From assembly GCA_903935205.1 (NCBI GenBank), contig CAIZQU010000082.1:1-37361 (forward strand): a DNA stretch of 37,361 nucleotides. The letters are read 5' to 3'. This DNA is from an uncultured cyanobacterium (GTDB lineage Bacteria; Cyanobacteriota; Cyanobacteriia; PCC-6307; Cyanobiaceae). Each line of letters opens with the position of its first letter. Position 1 is the first letter of the stretch. The position numbers and the translations under genes are program-made. Below the pieces are notes generated by a model, which searched no databases, had not been told where the DNA came from, and saw only the letters and a list, made by a program, of their open reading frames with translations. Positions 24,727 through 32,996 of this stretch are shown piece by piece.

Positions 24727-25917
24727 TCAGGCGTTGGGGGCAACGCCTCGATCGCCGATGGCTTCGGGCGGAATCCACATGGCGTCGCCATAGGAAAAGA
24801 AGCGGTAGCCAGCTCCAATCGCCTCGCCATACAGCTGCAGCAGGCGGCACCGACCGATCAAGGCGCTGACCAGCAGCAACAGCGAGCTCTTCGGCAGGTG
24901 AAAGTTGGTCAGCAGACCCTCCACCACAGCGAAGCGATGTCCGGGGCGGATCACCAGATCCACCGCTCCGGCGTGGGGCTGCAGCCGGCCGCCGTTCAGG
25001 GCGGCCACCGCTTCGAGGCTGCGCACGCAGGTGGTGCCCACCGCGATCACCCGGCCGCCTCGGGCACGGCAGGCCTCCACCGCCGCCACCAGTTCCCGGC
25101 TCACTTCCACCCACTCGCTGTGCAGGCTCAGGTTGCGCAGGTCCTCCTGCTCCAGGGGCCGGAAGGTGCCCAGACCCACATGCAGGGTCACGCTGGCCCT
25201 GGCCACCCCCCGCTGGTCCAGAGCGGCCAGCAGGGCGTCGCTGAGGTGCAGGCCGGCGGTCGGAGCCGCCACGGCCCCCGGTCGGCGTGCGAAACGGGTC
25301 TGGTAGCGCTCGTCATCGCTCGGGTCGTGCTGCTGGATGTAGGGGGGCAGGGGGATCTCGCCGTAGCGCTCGAGCAGGGTCTCCAGGGAGGCTGCGTCGC
25401 GATGGCCATCGGGAAAGCGGATCACCCGGCCGCCACTGACGGGATCCAGCGCCACCACCTCCAGGGGCAGGGGGGGATGGTCGGGATGCTCCAGCAACAC
25501 GGTCTGGCCGACGGCCAGACGCCGGGCGGGGCGTGCCAGGCAGAGCCAGTCGCTCGGGCCTGGGTCCTGGGGCGCGGCTCCGGACTCCCCAGGCGAGTGA
25601 GGGCTGGCGTTGAGCGGCTCCAGAACCAGCAGCTCCACCGATCCACCGCTGGGCCGCCGGGCCCGCAGACGCGCCTTGAGCACGCGCGTGTCGTTGACCA
25701 CCAGCAGATCGCCGGCCCGTAGCTCCCGGCTCAGGTCCCAGACCGTCAGGTGCCGGCAGCCCTGACCCGGTTCCACCGCCAGCATCCGGGCGGCATGGCG
25801 CGGTTCAACGGGGCGTTGGGCGATGCAATCCTGGGGAAGGGCAAAGTCGTAGCTGGAGAGCAGCAGGTCGGCCGGATCAGGGCCTCCGCGAGCCTCTGCT
25901 CCCGGGGTGGTTGCCAT
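24727..25917 (-). CDS. queA: tRNA preQ1(34) S-adenosylmethionine ribosyltransferase-isomerase
   Basis: Transfers and isomerises the ribosyl group of S-adenosylmethionine onto 7-aminomethyl-7-deazaguanine at tRNA position 34, giving epoxyqueuosine in queuosine synthesis. 396 aa. Family blocks are DYxLP-like [104 protein letters not shown] and [13 protein letters not shown] short Pro/Ser/Gly-rich insertion is present near residues 105-122. It is downstream of pdhC on the same strand with a 175-bp gap, so probably a separate unit. Confidence 0.96.
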   Translation of the reverse strand: MATTPGAEARGGPDPADLLLSSYDFALPQDCIAQRPVEPRHAARMLAVEPGQGCRHLTVWDLSRELRAGDLLVVNDTRVLKARLRARRPSGGSVELLVLEPLNASPHSPGESGAAPQDPGPSDWLCLARPARRLAVGQTVLLEHPDHPPLPLEVVALDPVSGGRVIRFPDGHRDAASLETLLERYGEIPLPPYIQQHDPSDDERYQTRFARRPGAVAAPTAGLHLSDALLAALDQRGVARASVTLHVGLGTFRPLEQEDLRNLSLHSEWVEVSRELVAAVEACRARGGRVIAVGTTCVRSLEAVAALNGGRLQPHAGAVDLVIRPGHRFAVVEGLLTNFHLPKSSLLLLVSALIGRCRLLQLYGEAIGAGYRFFSYGDAMWIPPEAIGDRGVAPNA

Positions 25918-26092
25918 GGCTGAGGCCGTAGGGGTGGCGTGGCGTGGGGATGGGCCGCGGCCCAGCGGACGGACCTTGGATCGCGGGGCGTTGATCTCGG
26001 GCCGCCCCTGGCTCGCTGTCAGGCCGCGGCCGCGGTGATCAGGCAGCAGTCCAACCCGCCGACGGCAGCCCGTTGATCGGGGCCGCGGGGGC

Positions 26093-27472
26093 TCAGAGGG
26101 CCAGGCTCTCGGGATTGGTCTCGATCAGCTGGGCCAGGTCCTTGAGGAAGGCGGCGGCATGGGCGCCGTAGATGGTGCGGTGGTCGCAGGTGAGGTTCAC
26201 CTGCATCTGCCGCTTGACGCTGATCGAGCCATCCTGTCCCGCCACCACCGCGGGCCGGGAGGCGGCCACCGCCAGGATGGCGCCGGTGCCGGGGGGCAGG
26301 ATCGCATCGAAACGGTCCACCCCAAACATGCCCAGGTTGGAGAGCGTGAAGGTGCCGGTGCTGTATTCCTCGGGTTTCAGCTGCTTGGCGCGGGCCCTTT
26401 CCACCAGATCGGCCCAGCTGCGAGAAAGGCTGTAGAGATCGGTGCGGTCCGCGGCGGCCAGCACCGGAGTGATCAGGCCGCCGTCCTCCATGGCCACGGC
26501 CACGGCCACGTTGATGGCGGCCGGGTAGGCCATGCCGGCTTCGCTGGTGGCCGCGTTGACCTGGGGGTGGCGGGCCAGGGTGACGGCGGCAGCTTTGGCG
26601 AGCAGGGCGGTCATGGTGACGCCCTTGCTCTTCACCTGTTTGTAGAAGGCATCCAGCTTGTCGGTGGTGATGGTGTACCCCACTCGGAAGCAGGGCACCG
26701 CCAGGCTGGCCACCATGTTGCGGTTGACCGCCTGCTGCAGGGTGTTGAAGGCCACCGTTTCTCCGGGCCGGCCAAAGGCCTGACCGGCGACGGAAGCCGC
26801 AGGCGGCGCGGGGATGCGGGCCGCACCAGCGGGGGCGGCGACGGGGCTGACGGCGGGGCCTGAACCCTCGGCCACCCGAGGCAGGCTGACCGGCTGGCCG
26901 CTGGCGGCGAGCACGTCTTCGGCCTGGATGCGGCCGTGGGGACCGCTGCCCCGCAGGGCCTCCAGGGCCACTCCGAGCTGCTGGGCGAGCTTGCGGGCCC
27001 GGGGGGTGGCCACCAGCCGGCCGTTGGTGGTGGCGGCGGGAGCGACCACCCCCGACGCCGGGGCGACCGGGGGGGCGACCGCGGGGGCCGGCGGGGCTGT
27101 GGGGGGCGCGGCAGGGCTCGCGGCGACCGGCGCTGCGCTCACGGGGGCTGTCGCTGCGGGGGCGGGAGCAGGGGCGGCTGCAGCGCTTGGGGCTGCCGGA
27201 GCGTTGGCTGCCGCTGCGGCGATTTCGTCCTCGCTGTCGACCACCAGGCCGATGGTCTCGCCCACGGGAGCCGTGGAGCCGGCCGGCATCAGAACCGCCG
27301 CCAGGAAGCCGCCATTGAAGGTTTCCACATCCATATCGGCTTTGTCGGACTCGACCACAAGCACCGATTCACCGCGTTCGACCCGATCCCCAGGGCGCTT
27401 CAGCCACTCCACGATCTTGCCCTCCGTCATCGTCGAGCTGAGGGCGGGCATGAAGATTTCGTGGGTTGCCAT
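26093..27472 (-). CDS. pdhC: Pyruvate dehydrogenase complex E2, dihydrolipoamide acetyltransferase
   Basis: Core acetyltransferase of the pyruvate dehydrogenase complex, moving acetyl from lipoamide to CoA. 459 aa from the ATG at about 27472. One N-terminal lipoyl domain (1-80) has the lipoylated Lys44 in [11 protein letters not shown] long Ala/Pro linker (about 84-150) is followed by the E1/E3-binding domain ([12 protein letters not shown]...[11 protein letters not shown]) and the catalytic domain (about 235-459). The canonical HRxxDG active-site motif reads HRTIYGA: His is kept, Asp is Tyr. I recall this as the cyanobacterial/plastid E2 form, not a lesion. The frame is open far upstream but that part is not E2-like. 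lipB, needed to lipoylate Lys44, lies 3.5 kb upstream on the same strand. Confidence 0.96.
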   Translation of the reverse strand: MATHEIFMPALSSTMTEGKIVEWLKRPGDRVERGESVLVVESDKADMDVETFNGGFLAAVLMPAGSTAPVGETIGLVVDSEDEIAAAAANAPAAPSAAAAPAPAPAATAPVSAAPVAASPAAPPTAPPAPAVAPPVAPASGVVAPAATTNGRLVATPRARKLAQQLGVALEALRGSGPHGRIQAEDVLAASGQPVSLPRVAEGSGPAVSPVAAPAGAARIPAPPAASVAGQAFGRPGETVAFNTLQQAVNRNMVASLAVPCFRVGYTITTDKLDAFYKQVKSKGVTMTALLAKAAAVTLARHPQVNAATSEAGMAYPAAINVAVAVAMEDGGLITPVLAAADRTDLYSLSRSWADLVERARAKQLKPEEYSTGTFTLSNLGMFGVDRFDAILPPGTGAILAVAASRPAVVAGQDGSISVKRQMQVNLTCDHRTIYGAHAAAFLKDLAQLIETNPESLAL

Positions 27473-27566
27473 CAGCGAGGTCCCGTCGGCGGTTGGAGGG
27501 GGGATCCAGTCCTGCGTGGTCTTCTTGCAAAGACGCGGGGGCAGGCCTGAATGGGCGGATCGGCGG

Positions 27567-27572
27567 ATTTTA
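27567..27572 (-). promoter_or_regulatory. Probable -10 box for pdhC
   Basis: Read on the minus strand, TAAAAT stands out in very GC-rich sequence about 95 bp upstream of the pdhC start. A C-run at 27581-27589 fills the spacer side and no convincing -35 is visible. Confidence 0.4.
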
Positions 27573-27704
27573 GGACCGCGCCCCCCCCCGGAACAGCTCT
27601 CCCCACGGCGACGGGGCATGGCAGCCACTCGAGCCATGGAGCCATGGAGTTTGCTGCCAGGGAGCCAAGGCCGAGGTTGCGCTGACCCACCAGACCCCCG
27701 CTCC

Positions 27705-27839
27705 ATGGGGCAGCGGGATGCTTCGGAAGCGTCGGCTGCAGCGAGGGGCTCAGTGGGAAGGAGCCGGGCAGAGCAATGGGCCGATGGGGAGGGGGCGTTG
27801 ATCTGTCTGGCCGTGATGATCACGGCCCTGTGGCTTTGA
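27705..27839 (+). CDS. Candidate 44-residue tail-anchored peptide
   Basis: ATG 27705 opens a frame beginning MGQRDASEASAAARGS, with a polar Ser/Ala/Arg first part. It ends in a hydrophobic segment (GALICLAVMITALWL) directly before the stop. There is no clear ribosome-binding site and no recognised family. An 8-bp inverted repeat follows within a few bases. It may be a chance frame antisense to the pdhC leader region. Confidence 0.25.
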   Translation: MGQRDASEASAAARGSVGRSRAEQWADGEGALICLAVMITALWL

Positions 27840-27841
27840 CG

Positions 27842-27878
27842 CCTGTGCTTTGCGTGCTGGCAGATTCCTGAGCACAGG
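27842..27878. repeat. 8-bp inverted repeat
   Basis: CCTGTGCT (27842-27849) and AGCACAGG (27871-27878) are perfect inverted copies separated by 21 nt. They immediately precede the 13-bp tandem array. No T-tract follows. Confidence 0.5.
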
Positions 27879-27994
27879 TGGATGGATCGGCTGGATGATT
27901 TGACTATTTTGATCGACTGTTTTCATCGGCTATTCTGGTCGGCTATTCTGATCGGCTCTTTTGCTGAACCTTATGGATCGGTTTTATGGATCGC
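27878..27994. repeat. Degenerate tandem repeat, period 13 bp, nine units
   Basis: Nine consecutive 13-bp units start at 27878, 27891, 27904, 27917, 27930, 27943, 27956, 27969 and 27982. The best pair is CTATTCTGGTCGG and CTATTCTGATCGG; related units are CTATTTTGATCGA, CTGTTTTCATCGG and TTTTATGGATCGC. The consensus is near CTATTCTGATCGG. The period is not a codon multiple and the array is intergenic and AT-richer than its surroundings. Confidence 0.85.
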
Positions 27995-28341
27995 CATCCC
28001 CCTGGATTGATTCTTTGACATCCTCTCTGGCGATCGCCATGGCCCCCGGCTGGAGTGGTTGGCGATCAGCGGATCAAGGCCCACAGGGTCGTGCCATGGG
28101 ATACGGGCATCGGCTGCTGCCAGGCGCCATCGCTGCTGCCAGGTGGCTCACAATGCGATGGGCACCTGCTTCCTGGTTGGCTGGCTCGCAACAGCGCGGG
28201 GGCGGACCTCCAGGGCGGAGTGTCGTGGGACCGGCAGCGATCGACCCTCGATCCGTTGAATGATTGCCATGGTTCAAGCCTGCCCTGCGTTGTCCTGGGG
28301 ATGGCCAGCAGGCGCGAGCCATGCAAACCAGCCCTTGGATC

Positions 28342-28785
28342 TCAGGAGGGGGTCTGGATCGACTCGATCACGCCATCGCGCACCAGAACCGCCGCCTGCA
28401 GCTTCTGAACCAGGTTGTCGCCGACACCCACCTCGACGAAGCTCTCGATCTGGCCCTGATCGACGATCTGCTCAAACTCAAAGCCACGCACCTGGCGCTG
28501 CTGCTCCAGGATCTGCGCCTTCTGATCCTCGAGCTCGGCCCGCTTGGCGGCCACCTGCTGCTGCACCGAACCCACCTGCTCCTGGACGCGGGGGTCGAGG
28601 GGGTTGGCGCTCTGGCGGCGGATCTGGTCGATGACCTGCTGACCCTCCTGCTCCAGCTGGGCCAGCTGCTGGTCGACGCCGCTGATGGCATTGCTCAGCT
28701 CCCGCTCGGCATCCTCCTTCCAACGGGGGGTGACGACGGCCCGCACGGTGATGTTGCGCTTGATCGTGAGGGTGCCGTCGGCCAT
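28342..28785 (-). CDS. YlqD family protein
   Basis: 147 aa from ATG 28785. An N-terminal beta segment (LTIKRNITVRAVVTPRWKEDAERELSNA, split here by a turn) leads into a long Gln/Glu-rich coiled coil (about 35-100: QLEQEGQQVIDQIRRQ, VQQQVAAKRAELEDQ). A C-terminal small beta domain follows (FEFEQIVDQGQIESF, VGVGDNLVQKLQAAVLV). This is the layout of the YlqD family, common in cyanobacteria and Firmicutes and of unknown function. It follows the acyl-ACP synthetase gene on the same strand after 125 bp. Confidence 0.85.
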   Translation of the reverse strand: MADGTLTIKRNITVRAVVTPRWKEDAERELSNAISGVDQQLAQLEQEGQQVIDQIRRQSANPLDPRVQEQVGSVQQQVAAKRAELEDQKAQILEQQRQVRGFEFEQIVDQGQIESFVEVGVGDNLVQKLQAAVLVRDGVIESIQTPS

Positions 28786-28910
28786 GGACTGGGAGTAGCA
28801 GACGACAGGCTGTCAGGTGCGGGCCGGTAGGTCAACCGGCGCCTCCGGCGGATTGCCGCCCCAGGGACTCGGGAGGGGATCCCAGGGCAGCCGCAGGGCA
28901 GGGCCACGCC

Positions 28911-30860
28911 TCAGCCATCGCCATACAGGGCCGCGATGGCGGCCTGATCGCGGCTGCTGATCCGGTCGCGGCGTTGCTTGAGGGTCTGGGTGAGCAGGCC
29001 GTTGTCGATCGTGAACGGCTCCACCAGCACCACACCACCCAGCCGTTCGTCGGGCCGGGCGCCGGGGCGGGCCGCCAGCACGCGGTTGCATTCGCGGGTG
29101 AGGGCCCTCAACAGGGCGGGTTCGGCGTGGGCTGGCCCAGGGGCCGCCAGCCCCTGCTCCCTGGCCCAGGCCTGCAGGGCTTCGCTGCGCGGCACCAGCA
29201 GGGCGCCGAGCTGCTTGCGGTCCTGGCCCACCAGCATCACCTGCTCCACCAGCGGACTGGCCGCCAGGGCCTCCTCGAGCGGCCCAGGCTCGATGTTCTC
29301 GCCGCTGCTCAGCACGATCGTGTCCTTGGCGCGGCCGGTGAGCACCAGGCTGCCGTCCCCCAGCAGCAGGCCCAGATCGCCGGTGTCAAACCAGCCCTCG
29401 GCATCGATCGCCTTGGCGGTGGCTTCGGGCTTGCCGAAATAACCCGCCATCACCTGCGGTCCCCGGGCCAGCACCAGCCCTCGCTCCCCGATCGCGAGGG
29501 TGCGGCGGCTTTCCGGGTCGACGATCTTCAGGGCGGTGCCATCCAGGGGGCGGCCGGCACTGCCGCGGCGGTTGGCCCAGGGCCTGCGGCAGCTGAGCAC
29601 CGGCGCGGTCTCGGTGAGGCCGTAGCCCACCAGCAGCTCGATGCCGATCGCCTCGAAAAAGGCATCCACGTGGATCGGCAGCGCTCCGCCCCCGCTGATC
29701 GCGGTGCGCAGGGCTCCACCCACCAGCTGGCTTCGCACCTTCGGCCAGAGCAGGGACCCGGCCAGGGTGTGCAGGGGCCAGCGCAGCAGGGCCTCGATCG
29801 CAGCCTGCACCCGGGTCGGCAGCGGTTCGGGGGCCAGGGTCAGGTCAGCGGCCTGGCGGCGCCGCAGGCTGTAACGGCGACTGTTGGCCAGGGCGCTGCC
29901 CAACAGGCGCTGGCGGCTGGCGGGCATGGCGGCCAGGGCATCCTCGAAGCCGGAATGGATCGCCTCCCAGAGGCGGGGCACGCTGATCAGATACTGGGGC
30001 CGCACCCTCTGCAGGTCAGCCCGGAAGGTCTTGAGGGTGGCGTAGCTCTGGCGGCAGCCGCAGGAGAACAGGAAATATTCGGCGCTGCGCTCGTAGGCGT
30101 GCCAGATCGGCAGGATGCTCAGCACCCGGTCACCGGGCTCCGGGGCCACCGCCACTCCGAGGTTGCGGAGCTGATGCAGCAGGTTGGCATGGCTCAGCGG
30201 CACCCCCTTGGGCTGGCCTGTGGTGCCGGAGGTGTAGAGCAGGGTCGCCAGCCGTTCCGGACCGCCCTCGGGCCAGGGGGCCACGCTGCCGGCACCGCGT
30301 GCGAGCAGTTGCTCCCAGCTGAGGCAGGGCAAGGCCGGATCTTCAACGCCGGGCGGATCGCCCTCCAGCACCACCACGAAGCGCAGCTGCTCCCTGAGCT
30401 CCTGATCGAGGGCCAGCCTGCTGAGCAGGGCCGCCGATTCGACCACCAGGGCCATGGCGGTGGAATCGCGCAGGATGTAGCGCAGTTCCTCCACCGGCGC
30501 GCCGCTGCCGCGCACGGCATCGGCGGCCCCTGCCCTCATCAACCCCTGATCGGCCTGGAGCCAGCGGGGGCCGTTCTCGGCGAACAGGGCCACCACGCAG
30601 CCCGGTTCCACGCCCAGGGCTCGGAAGGCGGCCGCGGCGGCCTCGATGCGCCGGTGCAGCTCGGCGTAGCTGAGCGTTTCCGGTTCCCGGGCATGGGGGG
30701 CCTCCAGCGCCACCCTCTCCCCATGGAGCTCGGCCAGCGCCGGCCAGAGCCGCTCCAGGCCGGCCAGCTGCGACCAGTCCCGGCGACGCGCCAGGGCCTC
30801 TCGATCGGGGCCATCGGCCGACCAGAGGATCGCGGCGGCGGAGCTGCTGGCGGTCGACAT
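28911..30860 (-). CDS. Long-chain acyl-ACP/acyl-CoA synthetase (AMP-binding)
   Basis: Adenylate-forming enzyme activating free fatty acids. Cyanobacterial members of this family act as acyl-ACP synthetases (Aas) recycling fatty acids released from membranes, which is the likely role here. 649 aa from ATG 30860; a GTG 12 codons upstream is also possible. Motifs are the P-loop-like YTSGTTGQPKGVPLSH (about 209-224), IWHAYERSAEYF, SGGGALP, GYGLTETAPVLSCRR, WFDTGDLG, the hinge TGRAKDTIVLSSGENIEP and a C-terminal NGLLTQTLKQRRDRI. It is downstream of lipB (73-bp gap, same strand), which suggests a shared acyl-ACP theme. I cannot distinguish ACP from CoA as acceptor by sequence alone. Confidence 0.92.
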   Translation of the reverse strand: MSTASSSAAAILWSADGPDREALARRRDWSQLAGLERLWPALAELHGERVALEAPHAREPETLSYAELHRRIEAAAAAFRALGVEPGCVVALFAENGPRWLQADQGLMRAGAADAVRGSGAPVEELRYILRDSTAMALVVESAALLSRLALDQELREQLRFVVVLEGDPPGVEDPALPCLSWEQLLARGAGSVAPWPEGGPERLATLLYTSGTTGQPKGVPLSHANLLHQLRNLGVAVAPEPGDRVLSILPIWHAYERSAEYFLFSCGCRQSYATLKTFRADLQRVRPQYLISVPRLWEAIHSGFEDALAAMPASRQRLLGSALANSRRYSLRRRQAADLTLAPEPLPTRVQAAIEALLRWPLHTLAGSLLWPKVRSQLVGGALRTAISGGGALPIHVDAFFEAIGIELLVGYGLTETAPVLSCRRPWANRRGSAGRPLDGTALKIVDPESRRTLAIGERGLVLARGPQVMAGYFGKPEATAKAIDAEGWFDTGDLGLLLGDGSLVLTGRAKDTIVLSSGENIEPGPLEEALAASPLVEQVMLVGQDRKQLGALLVPRSEALQAWAREQGLAAPGPAHAEPALLRALTRECNRVLAARPGARPDERLGGVVLVEPFTIDNGLLTQTLKQRRDRISSRDQAAIAALYGDG

Positions 30861-30933
30861 GGCGACGGATCTGGTGTGCGGCGCAAAGGTTGCCACGGAT
30901 CACCCGCTGCCGGCGGCGCGACCGCCGGGGTGA

Positions 30934-31629
30934 TCATCCACCGGCTGCCTCTGGGTCCTCGCCATCCTCCAGCCGCTCCGCCGCCGGTCGCAGCTCCAGC
31001 CCGAAGCGCGCCGCCAGGTGGGCCAGCAGGCGCGGCGCCAGGGCGGCGCAGCCGAGTCCCGGTCGCCAGTCGACAAGCCGCCCCACCGGAAGGTCCAGGC
31101 CGCAGGGTGCGATCGCGCCGAATCCCTTCAGGTCGCAGTCCACATTGAGGGCCAGGCCGTGCTGACTGATCCAGCGGCGGGCGCCCACCCCCAGGGCTGC
31201 CACCTTGCGGCCCTCCAGCCAGACGCCGGTCAGCCCCTGGCGCCTCTCCCCCGGCAGTCCGAGCTCCGCCAGCAGATCGAGCACCACCTGCTCCAGTCCA
31301 CGCAGGTAGAGGTGCAGATCGGCCCCGTGGCGTTGCAGATCGAGCACCGGGTAGAGCACCAGCTGCCCCGGGGCGTGGTGGGTCACCTCGCCGCCCCGGT
31401 CGATGCGATGCAGGGGCAGGGGCGGCGAGGCCGGATCGAAGCGCAGGTGGGCCAGGCTGGCGCCGCGGCCAAGGGTGTAGCAGGGGGGATGCTGCAGCAG
31501 CAGCACCGCCTCCGGCCCGCCGGGATCGTCCAGCAATCTGGCCTGAAGCAGTCGCTGCCAGGCCCAGGCGCGAGGAAAGGGCACCGGCGCCGACGGTTGA
31601 TAAAGGATTGCGGAGCCTTTGGTGGCCAT
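30934..31629 (-). CDS. lipB: Octanoyl-ACP:protein N-octanoyltransferase
   Basis: Transfers octanoate from octanoyl-ACP to the lipoyl domains of E2 and GcvH-type proteins, the first step of lipoate synthesis. 231 aa. Diagnostic parts are [33 protein letters not shown] (78-95), the catalytic Lys142 in [10 protein letters not shown] and the acyl-accepting Cys176 in [13 protein letters not shown] 31629 is divergent from hpf, with only 71 bp between, so the two promoters share that gap. The likely target PdhC is encoded nearby on the same strand. Confidence 0.96.
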   Translation of the reverse strand: MATKGSAILYQPSAPVPFPRAWAWQRLLQARLLDDPGGPEAVLLLQHPPCYTLGRGASLAHLRFDPASPPLPLHRIDRGGEVTHHAPGQLVLYPVLDLQRHGADLHLYLRGLEQVVLDLLAELGLPGERRQGLTGVWLEGRKVAALGVGARRWISQHGLALNVDCDLKGFGAIAPCGLDLPVGRLVDWRPGLGCAALAPRLLAHLAARFGLELRPAAERLEDGEDPEAAGG

Positions 31630-31700
31630 CGGATGCCGTTCCTAGCGTGAAGTCAACCAGAACCCGCGCTTCCTGAATCCCGCGGGTCGGCTGGCCCCCC

Positions 31701-32288
31701 ATGAAACTGCTGATCCATGGCCGCAATGTCGATGTCACCCCGGCCATCCGTGATTACACCGAGACCAAACTGGGCCGCGCCATCAGCCATTTCGAAGGCA
31801 TGGTGAAGGAGGCCGACGTCCATCTCTCGGTGGCCCGCAACCCGCGGGTGCCCCAGCAGACGGCGGAGGTCACGGTGTTTGCCAATGGCCTGGTGATCCG
31901 CGCCCAGGAACGCAGCGAAAACCTTTACGCCAGCATTGATCTGGTTGCCACCAAGCTCAGCCGCCAGCTCAATCGCTACAAGGACCGTCTCCAGAACCGC
32001 ACCCAGGGCCCGGTGCATCGCTCCGCCGCCGCTGAGGAGGCCGGTGCTGCCACCCTGCCGCCCCCGGGCCAGAGCCTCATCGATGGCAAGGAGGCTGAGC
32101 TGCCCAGCCGGGGTGTGCGTCGCAAATACTTCTCGATGCCGCCCATGGCGCTGGAGGAGGCGCTGCACCAGCTCGAGCTGATCGACCATGATTTCTACGT
32201 GTTCCGCGAGGCCGCCAGCGGCCAGGTGCAGGTGGTCTATCGGCGCAACCACGGCGGCTTCGGGGTGATCCAGCCCAGGGACGCATGA
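31701..32288 (+). CDS. hpf: Ribosome hibernation promoting factor, long form (LrtA-like)
   Basis: Dimerises and inactivates 70S ribosomes in the dark or stationary phase; the long form forms 100S particles. 195 aa. The N-terminal ribosome-binding domain (about 1-100) has IHGRNVDVTPAIRDYTETKL and VTVFANGLVIRAQERSENLYASIDLV. A variable linker (100-130) follows. The C-terminal dimerisation domain has RKYFSMPPMALEEALHQLELIDHDFYVF (split: RKYFSMPPM, EALHQLELIDHDFYVFR) and VVYRRNHGGFGVI. Cyanobacterial homologues (lrtA) are light-repressed transcripts; no regulatory element is evident in the 71-bp upstream gap. Its stop overlaps deoC by 4 bp. Confidence 0.95.
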   Translation: MKLLIHGRNVDVTPAIRDYTETKLGRAISHFEGMVKEADVHLSVARNPRVPQQTAEVTVFANGLVIRAQERSENLYASIDLVATKLSRQLNRYKDRLQNRTQGPVHRSAAAEEAGAATLPPPGQSLIDGKEAELPSRGVRRKYFSMPPMALEEALHQLELIDHDFYVFREAASGQVQVVYRRNHGGFGVIQPRDA

Positions 32289-32983
32289 GCAGGGACCTGC
32301 CGGACCTGGCCCCGCTGATCGACCATGCCCTGCTCGATCCGCACCATGGCCTGGCCGCCCTGCATGCCTGCTGTGATGAGGCCCGCCACTTCGGCTTTGC
32401 CGGGGTGTGCGTGGCCTCACGCTGGGTGGATCAGGCCCGCGAGCGCCTGCCGATCGGGGGGGCCACCCGGCTCGTCAGCGTGGTGGGCTTCCCGTTCGGT
32501 GCCGTCCCCGCGGCGGTCAAGCGGGCCGAGGCCGAGGCGGCGGCGGCGGCCGGCGCCGATGAGCTCGACGTGGTGCCTGATTTCGGTGCCCTCGCCGATG
32601 GCGACAGCCGCGCCCTGCTGACGGATCTGGCCCCGATCGCCGAGCTGGGGCTGCCGGTGAAAGTGATCCTGGAGGTGGGGCGGCTCGATCCTGGGGCCCT
32701 GGAGCTTCTGGTGGAGGTGAGCCTGGATGCGGGGGCTCGCTACCTCAAGAGTGGCAGCGGCTTCGGGCCGCCGGTCAGCGCTGCCCAGATCGGGCGCCTG
32801 GTGGCATTGGCGCGGGGGCGGGCCGGGGTCAAGGCCTCCGGTGGGATCGCCAGCCTGGAGCAGGCCTTCGCCCTGGTGGAGGCCGGAGCGGTTCGGCTCG
32901 GCACCAGCCGGGGGGTGGCCCTGATGCAGGCCCTGCGCGCGTCGACGCCAGCGCGGCGGCCGTCCGATCCGGGGGCCGCCTGA
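32285..32983 (+). CDS. deoC: Deoxyribose-phosphate aldolase
   Basis: Class I aldolase splitting 2-deoxyribose-5-phosphate into glyceraldehyde-3-phosphate and acetaldehyde, used in deoxynucleoside catabolism. 232 aa. Catalytic residues can be placed: Asp95 (DELDVVPDF), Schiff-base Lys155 (YLKSGSGFGP) and Lys183 (GVKASGGI). Its ATG overlaps the hpf stop (ATGA), so it is translationally coupled to a ribosome-hibernation factor. recO follows after 13 bp, making an hpf-deoC-recO unit. Confidence 0.95.
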   Translation: MSRDLPDLAPLIDHALLDPHHGLAALHACCDEARHFGFAGVCVASRWVDQARERLPIGGATRLVSVVGFPFGAVPAAVKRAEAEAAAAAGADELDVVPDFGALADGDSRALLTDLAPIAELGLPVKVILEVGRLDPGALELLVEVSLDAGARYLKSGSGFGPPVSAAQIGRLVALARGRAGVKASGGIASLEQAFALVEAGAVRLGTSRGVALMQALRASTPARRPSDPGAA

Positions 32984-32996
32984 GCGGAGAGCCACC

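Larger units (their letters stand above)
27473..28341. other. 870-bp mostly non-coding region upstream of pdhC
   Basis: Between the YlqD-like gene and pdhC. From right to left it holds a featureless stretch with one HIP1 octamer (28030-28037), the 13-bp tandem array (27878-27994), an inverted repeat (27842-27878), one possible 44-codon plus-strand frame (27705-27839) and the likely pdhC promoter (27567-27572). The array section is visibly AT-richer than its surroundings. Other open frames look like GC-driven artefacts. Confidence 0.6.

Noticed and set aside
26024-26035. CCGCGGCCGCGG palindrome between pdhC and queA
   Set aside because: Composed only of G and C in a very GC-rich gap, so it is easily expected by chance; no T-tract to support a terminator.
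26408-26460. Loss of the catalytic Asp in PdhC (HRTIYG) as an inactivating mutation
   Set aside because: The coordinates mark the gene only approximately. I recall the Tyr-Gly version as normal for cyanobacterial and plastid E2, and the rest of the enzyme is intact.
28974-31148. 724-codon plus-strand frame antisense to the acyl-ACP synthetase
   Set aside because: Shadow of the AMP-binding enzyme; no motifs and His/Gln/Gly-rich composition.
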